Below are positions 7,745-17,343 of a DNA stretch of 64,000 nt, piece after piece. Source of the DNA: Membranihabitans marinus (GTDB lineage: Bacteria; Bacteroidota; Bacteroidia; Chitinophagales; Saprospiraceae). Position 1 is the stretch's first letter; every line of letters starts with the position of its first letter. The DNA is taken from positions 62,001 through 126,000 of the forward strand of contig NZ_JAHVHU010000009.1 in NCBI RefSeq assembly GCF_019802045.1, read 5' to 3'. The translations under genes and the position numbers were made by a program. Under the pieces are notes generated by a model. It had not been told where the DNA came from. It saw only the letters and a list, made by a program, of their open reading frames with translations, and searched no databases.

Positions 7745-9271
7745 TTATTTACGATCGGGGTGCGTACCCCAACGGTACCTTTTTTCGGAATCAAAATCCG
7801 GATTGGGGGAAGGAAATTCAGCACCTGTTTTTTCTTGCCACTCCTGCAGCAGAGCATAAAGGGCTTTGGTTTTTTCTGGGTATAGACGAGACAAATCCAT
7901 GGCTTCGCTGATATCAGCCGATAAGTTGTACAGTGCAGTCTCTTTGGTGACCAGGTTTTCGATTAATTTCCAATCTCCTTTCCGGATTGCGGAAGCAGGG
8001 ACATCGTGGTGATATACCGGATAATGCCAAAAAATAGCTCGCTCCGGATTATGGGTTCCAGAAGACAATGTGGGGAGCAACGATATACCATCCAGTGTCT
8101 GGCCGGCTGGTGGAGAAGCCCCGGCCACATCCAGGATCGTAGGGAAAAAATCCACACTGGATACCAGTGCATCGCTGACCTGACCACCGGAAATGATTGC
8201 TGGCCACTTTATGATTAAGGGTTCCCGAATTCCGCCTTCATAAACAGTTCCTTTCTCCGACCGAAGTGGTGCATTGGAGGAAGCGATGTATTGCAGTGGT
8301 TCATCATTTATGAGCGGCAGCTTCGATGTTGCAACCAAAGGAATCTGGTCAAACCGGCTGATTAATCCGCCATTGTCTGAGAAAAATAGGACCATGGTGT
8401 TATCCGATAGTCCTTCGTCTTCCAAGACCTGTGTAATCCGGGCTACGCTCCGGTCGATATGCTCGATCATGGCTGCATAAATGGGGTTGGAAGGATAGGT
8501 TGGGTCTTTGGCTTTGGATTGATACTTTTCGATCAAATCGTGGTCTGCGTCCAGTTGAACGTGAACATCATAATGGGACAGAAATAGAAAGAAAGGCTGA
8601 TCCTTGTTTTTCCGGATAAAATCGGTGCCGTAATTGGTAATGCGTTCGGAGAGTCGTTGTGATTTGTCCTCGGAACGCGAAGGAATCATATTAACATTGT
8701 AAAATCCGGTGCCAACATTTGCCTCATCATAGCCTTGGGCCAATGGATGGTGATCCGGTCCGTTTCCCAAATGCCACTTTCCAAAATAGGCGGTCGCATA
8801 ACCTGCTGATTTCAACGATTCAGCTATGGTGGTGATTTCTGTTGGGAGAAACTGGGTACGGTTTATCGGTACTCTAACTTCTTCATAAGGTCGCCAGTGT
8901 CCCGTTATAAAATCAGTAATGCCCACCCGGGGCGGATATTGGCCGGACTGGATGCTGGCACGACTCGGTGAGCAGACCGGTGCAGCAGCATAGGCCTTCA
9001 TGAATTGAATACCTTCTTCTGCCAGCTTTGTGAGATGTGGTGCTTCATTGAATGTATTACCATATACCGGCAGGTCGGCCCATCCCAGGTCGTCTGCCAG
9101 GATAAAAACGATATTGGGCTGATGATTTTGCCCCTGAACACTGGGATTTATCAAAGATAAAACCAGAAAAACGATGGAACTTGTTAATATTTTAAGGTTG
9201 AAATAAATGCAAAAGCGATCTCTCCATTTATGATTTATTAGCGCGATCATTTTGTATTTTGAGTTTATCAT
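7745..9271 (-). CDS. Formylglycine-dependent sulfatase (arylsulfatase family)
   Basis: Hydrolyses sulfate esters, probably on polysaccharides. PNIVFILADDLGWADL holds the metal-binding Asp pair. Cys100 in CSPSRAS is the residue converted to formylglycine. YFGKWHLGN and SHYDVHVQ carry further active-site residues, and FFSDNGG the last metal ligands. A hydrophobic segment at residues 27-45 ends in VQGQ and reads as a signal peptide, so the enzyme is exported. The start at 9271 overlaps the upstream gene by 44 bases; ATG 9250 is an alternative. No maturase gene is in the window. Confidence 0.92.
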   Translation of the reverse strand: MINSKYKMIALINHKWRDRFCIYFNLKILTSSIVFLVLSLINPSVQGQNHQPNIVFILADDLGWADLPVYGNTFNEAPHLTKLAEEGIQFMKAYAAAPVCSPSRASIQSGQYPPRVGITDFITGHWRPYEEVRVPINRTQFLPTEITTIAESLKSAGYATAYFGKWHLGNGPDHHPLAQGYDEANVGTGFYNVNMIPSRSEDKSQRLSERITNYGTDFIRKNKDQPFFLFLSHYDVHVQLDADHDLIEKYQSKAKDPTYPSNPIYAAMIEHIDRSVARITQVLEDEGLSDNTMVLFFSDNGGLISRFDQIPLVATSKLPLINDEPLQYIASSNAPLRSEKGTVYEGGIREPLIIKWPAIISGGQVSDALVSSVDFFPTILDVAGASPPAGQTLDGISLLPTLSSGTHNPERAIFWHYPVYHHDVPASAIRKGDWKLIENLVTKETALYNLSADISEAMDLSRLYPEKTKALYALLQEWQEKTGAEFPSPNPDFDSEKRYRWGTHPDRK

Positions 9272-10259
9272 ATAGCGTTTTATGTAAGTATTTGTTATCG
9301 GCTAACAGGGCTTTTTCGGCATATTGAAAGGCCAGGGCGGATTCACCCCGGATGTCGTGGATGATGGCCAGATTATAATGTAACCGCGCGATTATTTTTT
9401 TATCATCTTCTTTTTTCAGTTCCGCTTTATACATCTGCATCGCCTCATTCAGATGATCCAGTTCCATGTATTTTTTCCCTTCTTTCAGAATTTCAGAGCC
9501 TTTTACATAATAGGACCAGGAATCAAAAACCTTTAGAGGCATTATGAGACTGGCCAGATCAGCAGCCAAAGAATCAAGTAAAAACCGTTCCGTATGTTGG
9601 GCTACACTGTCTAGTTTTTCAATAGTCTGGTCCTTGCGCAAACCTTGTGTTTTGACGGTTTTTTTACCCTGATTTTTTATCGCGTAAATGGGTTCTGGGG
9701 ATTCACCATGATATATATTCCAGTTTGCATCGATCACATAGCGTCGGGTTGCTTCATAAGCATCGATGTAATAATCCTGGCCAGCTTCATCCAGCTGGTG
9801 TTTTCTGATTTTTTCGGACTTGAAATCATAATCCGAATGCAATTCATCCAAAACAAGGAGTACTCCCTGATTACTGGATATATAGCTATTGACTTTATTC
9901 GCATCCCATAGTTTTATTTCATTTTGGGACAGTTGCCTTTCTTTGATTACATAAAATTTCGAACGTTTTAATTCCCTGGCCACCATATTTACCAGATAGC
10001 CGATTTTATCATGGAGCCCAAATTGAGTTGGTTGGTCATTGACATGATCATGTGCTGATGGTTCCGTAGACGAGGTGATTTGGGGTTTCTCTAAAGGAAT
10101 GGTATGAATGACAGTGATTTCGGAAGTTTGATCCGGTAATCGTTTTTCCGGGTATATAATGTGATTGACTCTTTGATAAGTTCTGGTAGAGGAACATCCC
10201 AGGGTTAACATGAGCAGAATGGCGCTGGATATAAAAGTGATGTGAGGATTTATTCTCAT
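9228..10259 (-). CDS. Lipoprotein with C-terminal TPR-like helices (DUF6340-like)
   Basis: The leader ISSAILLMLTLGCSS ends in a clear lipobox with Cys22. The middle part (residues 60-230) alternates short strands and helices without a motif I can name. The last 90 residues (VKGSEILKEGKKY through AFQYAEKALLAD) have the helix pattern of two to three TPR repeats. The overall design resembles the DUF6340 lipoproteins of Bacteroidota; this is recognition by pattern and not certain. It overlaps the sulfatase and starts 10 bases after the PmoA-like stop, so the three leftward genes likely form one operon. Confidence 0.7.
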   Translation of the reverse strand: MRINPHITFISSAILLMLTLGCSSTRTYQRVNHIIYPEKRLPDQTSEITVIHTIPLEKPQITSSTEPSAHDHVNDQPTQFGLHDKIGYLVNMVARELKRSKFYVIKERQLSQNEIKLWDANKVNSYISSNQGVLLVLDELHSDYDFKSEKIRKHQLDEAGQDYYIDAYEATRRYVIDANWNIYHGESPEPIYAIKNQGKKTVKTQGLRKDQTIEKLDSVAQHTERFLLDSLAADLASLIMPLKVFDSWSYYVKGSEILKEGKKYMELDHLNEAMQMYKAELKKEDDKKIIARLHYNLAIIHDIRGESALAFQYAEKALLADNKYLHKTLYDKLKIQNDRANKS

Positions 10260-10269
10260 AGGACAGGAT

Positions 10270-11184
10270 TTACATTGTTTGTAAAATATTTTTTATCTGG
10301 TCTTGAGACAAAGTACCCTGGTAGGTGACCAGGGAATATCTTAAAGTCAAAGGAGCGTCAGGAGTTATCTTCACCGGTTCCCGTCCGGGGTATACAGCGT
10401 TTTGCATGCTGTTTTTGGCCCGTAGGATCCAGGGCTGTGGATAACCGGGATTCCCGGGATGATCTATCATAAGAATGCCACCCGGATGGTCACCGTCAAA
10501 GGTGGCTGGCACATTCACAAATCCCGGGGAATGTACGGCAGTAACCTGAGGATCAATCATGCCATCCGGACCGGCAAAATGAACATCTTCCGGTAATTTC
10601 ATCCGCACTGAAAACCCGCTGTATCCTTTTTCATCTTCTGAACCTCCGACAGCCACAGGACGGTTAAGCGCGTTCAGGGTGATGCTAAAATTAATTTTTC
10701 GGTAATTATCTTGTTTGGGATGAATCGTCATCGAGGTCAATTCCTCGATATAGGGCACGGGTGCTCCGTTCTCCGTGTAGAGGTCTGACTGCCAGGAAAC
10801 AACCGACGACAAGGTTCCACTACCATCTTGATGTTCTTTCCACGTGGTGCGAAGGACCTTTTGCTCATAATCTTCCAGGGCCCAACCGTCACCGACCCGC
10901 TGCCCGTCTACCCAGATCTGATGCCAGGCCCAAAACACCCCCCGCTGATGAAGATGGTCTGAGGGGAAATCTTCTGTGAGAACGGTACCATCCACATTCC
11001 AGAGCGGATGAATGTAGTTGGTACGTTCATAGTGCCCGTCGTGATCTTTTGGCGCTTTCTGGTAGAATAGGACCGGAACGTTGTTTTCGGAGATCAGAAC
11101 CCCGTCATTATTTTCTTCTGCATTAATCTGGGCACAGGCAGAAATATGGAGTGATAAAAAGATTAGAATTATAGTTACACGCAT
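10270..11184 (-). CDS. PmoA-like (DUF6807) exported protein
   Basis: 304 residues with an N-terminal leader ending in HISACAQ, a lipobox. The pattern RTNYIHPLWNVDGTVLTEDFP, followed by DHLHQRGVFWAWHQIWV and WALEDY, is characteristic of the family called methane oxygenase PmoA/DUF6807, in spite of the name not a methane enzyme. These proteins are common near carbohydrate-active enzymes in Bacteroidota and Planctomycetes; their activity is not settled. It is first in a leftward operon with the TPR lipoprotein and the sulfatase. Confidence 0.82.
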   Translation of the reverse strand: MRVTIILIFLSLHISACAQINAEENNDGVLISENNVPVLFYQKAPKDHDGHYERTNYIHPLWNVDGTVLTEDFPSDHLHQRGVFWAWHQIWVDGQRVGDGWALEDYEQKVLRTTWKEHQDGSGTLSSVVSWQSDLYTENGAPVPYIEELTSMTIHPKQDNYRKINFSITLNALNRPVAVGGSEDEKGYSGFSVRMKLPEDVHFAGPDGMIDPQVTAVHSPGFVNVPATFDGDHPGGILMIDHPGNPGYPQPWILRAKNSMQNAVYPGREPVKITPDAPLTLRYSLVTYQGTLSQDQIKNILQTM

Positions 11185-11329
11185 AATGGATTGGTCTTAG
11201 AGAACGAAATATACAGAAATTGATGGATAACATTATCTTTACTTTTAAGAAACCAACGGTATATTTTGCATTTACGCTGGTTGGGATATTCTGGCGGTGA
11301 ATCTGTCGATAAATCTGAATGAATGAACT

Positions 11330-12502
11330 ATGATTATAAAGCAAACACATATTACTCCGATTCTTTTTTTGGTTTTGTCGTGGTTTGTATGGGCGTGTCA
11401 GACAGAAACCACGGAGCAAAAAGTGGATATTCCGGAAATTACAGCGGTCGAATTGACGACACCCAAAGCTGTTTTTACAGATGTCAGCAGGGTTTCAGAA
11501 CAGGAAGCTTCTACCGTGATTTTGGATCAGTTGATCGATTTGATTGATGCTGCGGTAGAAGGAAGTCAAATTTATATGTCTATTTTTGGTTTTGATTACC
11601 AGGACTTGATAAATGCATTTATAAGAGCGGATTTGCGTGGGGTAGAACTCCACTTGATGATCGATCGCAGTCCGGAAGGTAACGAAGAAAATTATGCGAC
11701 CCTAAGTCGATTGAAAAGTGTACTCAGTACAAACTCAGAGGTGTTTCCGATTGTCAATGATGCCCGCTCAATTGCGATCAATCGCAATAAGTTTTTATTG
11801 TTTAGCGAAGTGGAAACCACTGAAGGATTGAAAGAGAATGTTGTATTCCAAACGTCTCAAAATTTTTCATACGGAGGAGCTAAGAAATTCCAAGATGCCG
11901 TGATTTTGGCTGATAGAGGGCTATATGAAGCTTACCTGAATTATTGGGAAGATTTGAAAGACAAGGCCAATGGCGGTATGGCTGATTTTGAATACCGGGA
12001 ATATGTGGACCCAGCAGCCGGAATCCGGGTTTCATTCATGCCAAAAAGAAAAAATGGAAAATTCTTTGGTGACGACACGATCGAAGAAATACTCAATTCC
12101 ATTACCGCACCGGATTCCACGATTATCCGCATTGGAATGTCGCTGTGGACGGATACACGGTTTAACCTCGTCAAAAAATTGAATGAACTTCACGATGCGG
12201 GTGCACAGATAGAAATTGTAACCAAAAAACGATTGGGAGATAAGGTGTACGCCGGATTACTGGACCTGGCGGATAAAGGGGCTTTATTTCACAGATTGAC
12301 TAATTCCAATATTCATTCCAAGATGATGCTTATCGATGGTGTGATAGAAAATCAGCAGACCCGGTTACTGATCACAGGTTCTCAAAATTTTACCGGCAAT
12401 GCACTTCGGTATAATAATGAAGTCACAGTGATATTAAAGGATCATACATTGTTTGAAGGGTACTGGGAGCACTTTGACCGGATTCTGCAGGCGGCAGATT
12501 AG
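11330..12502 (+). CDS. Phospholipase D-like lipoprotein with one degenerate HKD motif
   Basis: Leader with lipobox FVWAC (Cys23). Two PLD-like halves follow. The second half has an intact HxK(x)4D, HSKMMLID, plus GSQNFTGNAL. In the first half the matching place reads RNKFLLFS (residues 152-159), so the catalytic His is Arg and the Asp is Ser, although TSQNFSYGG is kept. Two HKD motifs normally build one active site, so catalysis may be lost or work through a dimer. The divergent gene starts at 11184; a near-consensus -7 box lies in the 145-base gap. A nuclease or lipase role is only inferred from the fold. Confidence 0.82.
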   Translation: MIIKQTHITPILFLVLSWFVWACQTETTEQKVDIPEITAVELTTPKAVFTDVSRVSEQEASTVILDQLIDLIDAAVEGSQIYMSIFGFDYQDLINAFIRADLRGVELHLMIDRSPEGNEENYATLSRLKSVLSTNSEVFPIVNDARSIAINRNKFLLFSEVETTEGLKENVVFQTSQNFSYGGAKKFQDAVILADRGLYEAYLNYWEDLKDKANGGMADFEYREYVDPAAGIRVSFMPKRKNGKFFGDDTIEEILNSITAPDSTIIRIGMSLWTDTRFNLVKKLNELHDAGAQIEIVTKKRLGDKVYAGLLDLADKGALFHRLTNSNIHSKMMLIDGVIENQQTRLLITGSQNFTGNALRYNNEVTVILKDHTLFEGYWEHFDRILQAAD

Positions 12503-12550
12503 GTGAATTATTATTTGATTTAATTCTTATTCTTCATTTCTATTTCATTT

Positions 12551-13819
12551 TTACCTCAACCGGAACAAATACGCCTGTCTGCTTCCCGTATGTGTCGAAT
12601 TGAATCCGACGAGGTTCCCGCTACTGCTCCATCGACAGTGGATGTCACACCGCCACGGACCGGAAAATTCCTCCGGCTGAACAAATCGACCTAACGGCAG
12701 AACAGCCTGGCTATTCATGTCCATCAGGTAGATTTTTTGTTCCCGTATGGGACTTTTCGAGGGGTAGGTGTCGGTAATCATCCATTTTCCATCCGGAGAA
12801 AATGTTCCATGACCATCGTAATCAAGTAAGCCGCCACCGAGTCGTTTATAGTTCTTCTGATCAGGAGTAAAAAGAATGTGGCTGTACTGCGTAGCCTGAT
12901 ACGCTGCGGTAACCATCAACTCATCATCGTTCAGCCAGTCAAAGTGTGATCCGCCCCAGCCATCCGGAAAACATTTGGTCAATCCGGATCCATCGATGTT
13001 CACGGTCAGGGCGGTGGTGTTTCGATGAGGTATGGCCCGGGCCAGCCAGAATATTTTGGAACCTCCTCTGCTTATCAAGGTGTGGTTGAAGTATTCGATG
13101 CCTTCCTCAGGCAATTCCGGTACCAGCTCTTGGACATCAGCCAGCGATACAATGAGTTCTGCGGTTCCCGTTTCCAGATCAATAACAAAAAGGCCATCAT
13201 CTTCCGGGAAAGCGGTCTCCAGGTTTGCATCCTGCCCATCCCCCCCATATCCATAGTCTGGGCGGGTCTTACGAATCCGGGAAAAATTGATACTGACTGC
13301 CTTTTTGCCATCCGGAGATACCGCACTAACCGGATAAGGGATGGTTCTCAATTCTTCTTTGGTGTGCACATTTAGTATAACCGAAACAAATTGACCGTCT
13401 CTCAGGTCATTGTAGATAATCAAAGAATCGGGTGAAGTCCCCAGCCAGTGGGCCATGCAGCCCTGTTGGAAATTCCAGGCTCTGGTTTCGGCCAGTGGGG
13501 TAAATTCCTGCGTTTCCAGGTGAACCAACCCCAGGGTGGCCGGATCATTTTCGGTCGGGAGGCGGTCCTTGATATCAGTCTCCAGGATGGTAGCGTATTT
13601 GTCATTTTGACTAAACGAATTGATTCCGTAGTAGCTGGCATATAAATGCTCTTTCTCGTTGTCAATCAATAGAATAGGGTCGGACACCTTAGGAAAATCA
13701 ACGGTATCTGCACCGAATTTTTCTGCTGTAGCGGTTTTGTCCTGGCAGCTTGATATGACAAGCCCGGAGAACAAAAGGAGGGTAAATATTTTCAAAAATT
13801 GAGATCTATTGATTTTCAT
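12551..13819 (-). CDS. Lipoprotein with TolB-like/PD40 beta-propeller
   Basis: Leader ends in GLVISSC (lipobox, Cys25). The remaining 390 residues show repeated blades with SPDGK signatures (VSAVSPDGKKAV, TFSPDGKWMI) and GSKIFW-type strands. The C-terminal pattern DIHCRWSSSGNLVGFNS resembles the last blade of oligogalacturonate-lyase-like (PL22/PL24-type) propellers. Lyase activity is a possibility, not shown. It is convergent with the PLD-like gene, with 48 bases between stops and no obvious terminator. Confidence 0.7.
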   Translation of the reverse strand: MKINRSQFLKIFTLLLFSGLVISSCQDKTATAEKFGADTVDFPKVSDPILLIDNEKEHLYASYYGINSFSQNDKYATILETDIKDRLPTENDPATLGLVHLETQEFTPLAETRAWNFQQGCMAHWLGTSPDSLIIYNDLRDGQFVSVILNVHTKEELRTIPYPVSAVSPDGKKAVSINFSRIRKTRPDYGYGGDGQDANLETAFPEDDGLFVIDLETGTAELIVSLADVQELVPELPEEGIEYFNHTLISRGGSKIFWLARAIPHRNTTALTVNIDGSGLTKCFPDGWGGSHFDWLNDDELMVTAAYQATQYSHILFTPDQKNYKRLGGGLLDYDGHGTFSPDGKWMITDTYPSKSPIREQKIYLMDMNSQAVLPLGRFVQPEEFSGPWRCDIHCRWSSSGNLVGFNSTHTGSRQAYLFRLR

Positions 13820-14064
13820 TGACGAGTTATTGGTTGTTAGTTTTTGAACTGATAGTAGGTTGAAGTTTATTCAAAAAGGAAAGGGCTAAGCTCAAGATAC
13901 TCCAACAGATTGTCTTCATTGTGTTAAAATATCCTAAAAATATCTCTGGTCACTGACGGTTTATGCTCGACCGGTGTCTTAAAGGCAAAGTAGGGTGCCC
14001 GGTGATCGGTCAAAGGATATAACAGCCACTCTACCGAAATCATTTTATGTTAAAATAGAAAGAT

Positions 14065-14475
14065 ATGAAAAATATTCAAATCATAACCATGTTGACTTTT
14101 GCCGGCATACTGTTGGCTCTGAGTTGTGAGAAGGAAAAGCCAGAGCCCATGTTGCCTTACGAAAATGTGTTTGGCACATGGGACTGGGTTTCCTCGACAA
14201 CAGGATGGGGCGTGACGACCTATGTGGATTCTGTAGATTATTCCCAATCTTTGGAAGTTACACCGCAAGGTGCGTACAGCTGGAAACGGAATGACTCCAT
14301 TGCGGAAGCGCATACCTACACCGTGCAAATTGATACAGTGGAAGGCGCCCAACGGTTTATTTACCGATTTAATGACAGCAGTCGCGTTGATCAATCGTTT
14401 TATATAGAGCAGGACACATTGAACCTGACCGATCAGTGTGCGGATTGTGACGCTCATAAATTTGTACGGAAGTGA
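14065..14475 (+). CDS. Small lipoprotein, function unknown
   Basis: 136 residues. The leader MLTFAGILLALSCEKEK has a lipobox with Cys at about residue 21. FGTWDWVSSTTGWG and later alternating strands resemble the small beta-barrel lipocalin-like lipoproteins of Bacteroidota. DQCADCDAHKFVRK at the end has a CxxC that may form a disulfide or bind metal. First of three lipoprotein genes placed before a sigma factor gene. Confidence 0.65.
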   Translation: MKNIQIITMLTFAGILLALSCEKEKPEPMLPYENVFGTWDWVSSTTGWGVTTYVDSVDYSQSLEVTPQGAYSWKRNDSIAEAHTYTVQIDTVEGAQRFIYRFNDSSRVDQSFYIEQDTLNLTDQCADCDAHKFVRK

Positions 14476-14503
14476 TCTATTAATTGAATAAAAATCCAAA
14501 AAG

Positions 14504-14956
14504 ATGAAATACCTGATTTTAGGAATAGCTTTGTTGACATGGGTTTCCTGCAGTAAAGAAGGCGTTGAATTAAAAGCAAATGATTTCTTGATCTTTGGAC
14601 GATTTTACGGAGAATGCCGGGGTAAAGATTGTGTAAAGATGTTCAAATTGACTTCCGATCAATTACTCGAGGACACCGCAGACAGTTATCTGGCCACCGA
14701 ATTTGACTTTGTTCCATTGAGCAATGATAAATACCAGCAGGTGAAGGACCTGATGAATGCAATACCTGGTCAACTTTTGAATGAAGAGGAGGACACCATT
14801 GGCTGTCCGGATTGTGCTGATCAGGGCGGGTTGTATATTGAGTTCTCAGATAATGGAAAAACGAACAGTTGGCGAATCGACCAGAATAAAAGCGCGGTGC
14901 CCGTGTATCTGCATGATTTTATTGATGAAGTGAATAAGGCGATTAATCAATTGTAA
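14504..14956 (+). CDS. Small lipoprotein, function unknown
   Basis: 150 residues with a short leader ending in LTWVSCSKE (lipobox). The body has GRFYGECRGKDC and DTIGCPDCADQGG, two cysteine pairs that may form disulfides outside the cytoplasm. WRIDQNKSAVPVYLHDFIDEVNKAI ends the protein. No known family recognised. It lies 28 bases after the previous lipoprotein gene. Confidence 0.65.
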   Translation: MKYLILGIALLTWVSCSKEGVELKANDFLIFGRFYGECRGKDCVKMFKLTSDQLLEDTADSYLATEFDFVPLSNDKYQQVKDLMNAIPGQLLNEEEDTIGCPDCADQGGLYIEFSDNGKTNSWRIDQNKSAVPVYLHDFIDEVNKAINQL

Positions 14957-15012
14957 ATGGGTAATGGTTACTTTATGATTTATTGCGAACAATTTAATTT
15001 AAGTCATTGATT

Positions 15013-15435
15013 ATGAAAAGTATAATTCTGTTTTTTTTGCCGGTTTTCCTCCACTTGGCTGGATGTGAAAAAGAAGATTTGACGATTTCGGAGTGTGATC
15101 AAATAGCAATTTTGAGTGAAGAAGAGTTCAAAAATGCACCCGCAGATCATTTGACTATTTTGGCGTCAGAGATCGATGAGGACTGTCTTTGGATAAAATT
15201 TGGTTCAAGCGGTTGTTCCGGTGAAACGTGGGAATTGAAGTTGGTCGGCTCCGAAAAGGAATACCTGTCTATCCCACCTCAACGTGATGTCCGATTGTCT
15301 CTGAAGAATGAGGAAATGTGTGAGGCTTATTTTGTCAAAGAAATGACTTTTGATCTTAAGACCCTTCGATCTTCAGGAGAGAAAATGATACTGAATCTGC
15401 TGAATGCGGATACGAGTTTGTTATATGAATTCTAA
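15013..15435 (+). CDS. Small lipoprotein, function unknown
   Basis: About 140 residues. I use the ATG at 15013, not the TTG two codons upstream. The leader ends in FLHLAGCEKED (lipobox). Four further cysteines (SECDQ, DCLW, SGCSG, EMCEAY) suggest a disulfide-bonded fold. WIKFGSSGCSGETWELKLVGS is its most distinctive stretch and recurs in small Bacteroidota lipoproteins of unknown role. It ends 20 bases before the sigma factor. Confidence 0.65.
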   Translation: MKSIILFFLPVFLHLAGCEKEDLTISECDQIAILSEEEFKNAPADHLTILASEIDEDCLWIKFGSSGCSGETWELKLVGSEKEYLSIPPQRDVRLSLKNEEMCEAYFVKEMTFDLKTLRSSGEKMILNLLNADTSLLYEF

Positions 15436-15455
15436 AAGTCCACCTGGCTGATGAC

Positions 15456-16019
15456 TTGAAACCTGTTGATGATCATATATCAGGAGATATAGAGGCGATC
15501 ATAGACGGTTGTCGCAAAAACAATCGCGCTTCTCAGAAAATACTGTACGATCGGTATTTTGAGGGATTGTATGCCCATAGCCAAAGCTACCGATTGACCG
15601 GTCAGGATGTAATCTCGCTGATCAATGAAACGATGCTCAAGGTATTTCAAAACATTGATACGTATCAGGGTAAAGGGGCTTTTGAGAGTTGGATTCATAT
15701 GATTCACAAAAACAATATTTTGAATCATTTCAGAACGTCAAATCGGGATAAAACCGACTTGATCTTTGATTCCGAAACGGTGTCTTTTTGGGGAGAAGTA
15801 AATGGTAAAGGTCATGCCCCCCTGGATACAGAGTATATACACCGAGCCATGAAATCTCTTCCGAGCCAAACACGAGAAGTACTTGAACTTTATGCAGTTC
15901 AGGGATATAGGCACACTGAAATCGCACGAAAGCTAAATATGAGCGAGAGTAATTCTAAATATCACTTGGGGAAAGCCCGGAAGCTGATGGCAGAAAAATT
16001 AAAGAATAATCATGGATGA
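15456..16019 (+). CDS. ECF-type RNA polymerase sigma-70 factor
   Basis: 187 residues. Region 2 spans about residues 20-85 (FEGLYAHSQSYRL through WIHMIHKNNILNHFR); region 4 spans about 128-180 with the helix-turn-helix YRHTEIARKLNMSESNSKYHLGKARKLM. The start is TTG; the only ATG upstream is out of frame. The stop overlaps the next gene's ATG, which encodes a membrane protein likely to hold this factor, so the pair looks like a sigma/anti-sigma module. The three preceding lipoprotein genes are possible partners. Confidence 0.9.
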   Translation: MKPVDDHISGDIEAIIDGCRKNNRASQKILYDRYFEGLYAHSQSYRLTGQDVISLINETMLKVFQNIDTYQGKGAFESWIHMIHKNNILNHFRTSNRDKTDLIFDSETVSFWGEVNGKGHAPLDTEYIHRAMKSLPSQTREVLELYAVQGYRHTEIARKLNMSESNSKYHLGKARKLMAEKLKNNHG

Positions 16020-17229
16020 GAATAACAATATAGATCAAATTAGAGAACAAGGTTGGGAGCAGATGGCCACTCTGTTGGATGAACACATGCCCCATGAAAA
16101 TAAACGTCCCGTGATCTGGTGGTATTGGATGGCTGGTGCAGCGGCGTTGGTGCTGGCTGTAGCCATACCGTGGATGCTACTGAAGGATGATATTTCTACT
16201 GCCCCAACCACTGCTATGGTCGATCAGGAATCTGTCATATCATCTGATGAACAGAATTCTACACCGACTGATGACCGGAAGGAGATAAGCAGTAAAGCTG
16301 TACCTTTACCAGGGAAAGAACCCGGAACCACACCGAAAGGTCGAGATGATTTTGCCGGAGCTAACTCCTTTGATCCGAGAGATAGTCAAGCCAATGCAAG
16401 ACAGAAAGAATATGTTGAATTTAAAGAAATAGAAAAAACGAATGGCAGAGGAGAAAGAAAAGGGTATGCCCTTGAATTGAGGGATCGTCAAGATGTGCTG
16501 GATGCGCTTGATCCTCCCAGCAATGGCCACATCGTAGTCAATTTGGATCGACGGTCTTTAGTGGTGGAGAGCCCACGAAAATATCTTGAACCGTCTATTG
16601 GAATTAGCGATGAACTTGTACCAATCACAGCTCCAGAATCGACCGGAAGATTTTCTGTCTCTGTTTTTTCAGAAATGATGTGGTCATTCTCTGACCGGTT
16701 TGGATTTGTTAACGCCGGACCTGGTATTGCATATGGTTTTGGAAAATGGGCCGTGGGGCTGTCGGGGGGTGTGACGATACCCTTGCCCCGCCAAAAGGCT
16801 TTTTATGCTTCCAATATTCCATTTTCAGGGCAGTACAACTTTGATAAACAACAAGAAAGTTTTAATCAGGATGCGAGCTTGTCCAGTAGTTCCGAGGCGG
16901 TTTATTATGAAAAATACGCCATGAATCCTGGACTTATGATGAATCTATACATGCATCGAGAGTTAACCGAACATTGGGGAATCAGTGCAGGACTTGGTCG
17001 AATTGGGTTCCGGTATGACTTCACTCAGAAAGCAAAACCCAACCAAGGCATTGCTGCTCGAACAGAATTGTCCGATCTTAAGAACAGCCTTTGGTATGGG
17101 ACCGTGTCCGTCCATTATCAATGGGGTAATCAATGGAAGATCCACGGTGGAGCCCGAATGATCAATTTGCTTCAGCCTGGTACTGTAGGCATGTTGCCTG
17201 CAGTGCGGATGGAGTATGTCTTAAATTAA
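16012..17229 (+). CDS. Single-pass membrane protein with barrel-like C-terminus, probable anti-sigma factor
   Basis: 405 residues. Residues 1-30 are cytoplasmic and charged; residues 34-57 (VIWWYWMAGAAALVLAVAIPWMLL) form one transmembrane helix; about 60-170 is a low-complexity, charged linker; the last 200 residues alternate amphipathic strands (FSVSVFSEMMWSFS, GPGIAYGFGKWAVGLSGG, WGISAGLGRIGFRY) ending in VRMEYVLN, like outer-membrane barrel proteins. Overlap of 8 bases with the sigma factor and the topology support an anti-sigma role. No standard anti-sigma motif is visible in the first 30 residues, so this remains inference. Confidence 0.7.
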   Translation: MDENNNIDQIREQGWEQMATLLDEHMPHENKRPVIWWYWMAGAAALVLAVAIPWMLLKDDISTAPTTAMVDQESVISSDEQNSTPTDDRKEISSKAVPLPGKEPGTTPKGRDDFAGANSFDPRDSQANARQKEYVEFKEIEKTNGRGERKGYALELRDRQDVLDALDPPSNGHIVVNLDRRSLVVESPRKYLEPSIGISDELVPITAPESTGRFSVSVFSEMMWSFSDRFGFVNAGPGIAYGFGKWAVGLSGGVTIPLPRQKAFYASNIPFSGQYNFDKQQESFNQDASLSSSSEAVYYEKYAMNPGLMMNLYMHRELTEHWGISAGLGRIGFRYDFTQKAKPNQGIAARTELSDLKNSLWYGTVSVHYQWGNQWKIHGGARMINLLQPGTVGMLPAVRMEYVLN

Positions 17230-17343
17230 AATTTGAGCGTGGAAAACTAAATGACTACCGCAACCCGTCGCCAACGCTGTATCTTCGGCCGAATAAGAAG
17301 TTGATTTGTGGCTTGAAGATTGAACTGGTCTATAATTTGGTCA

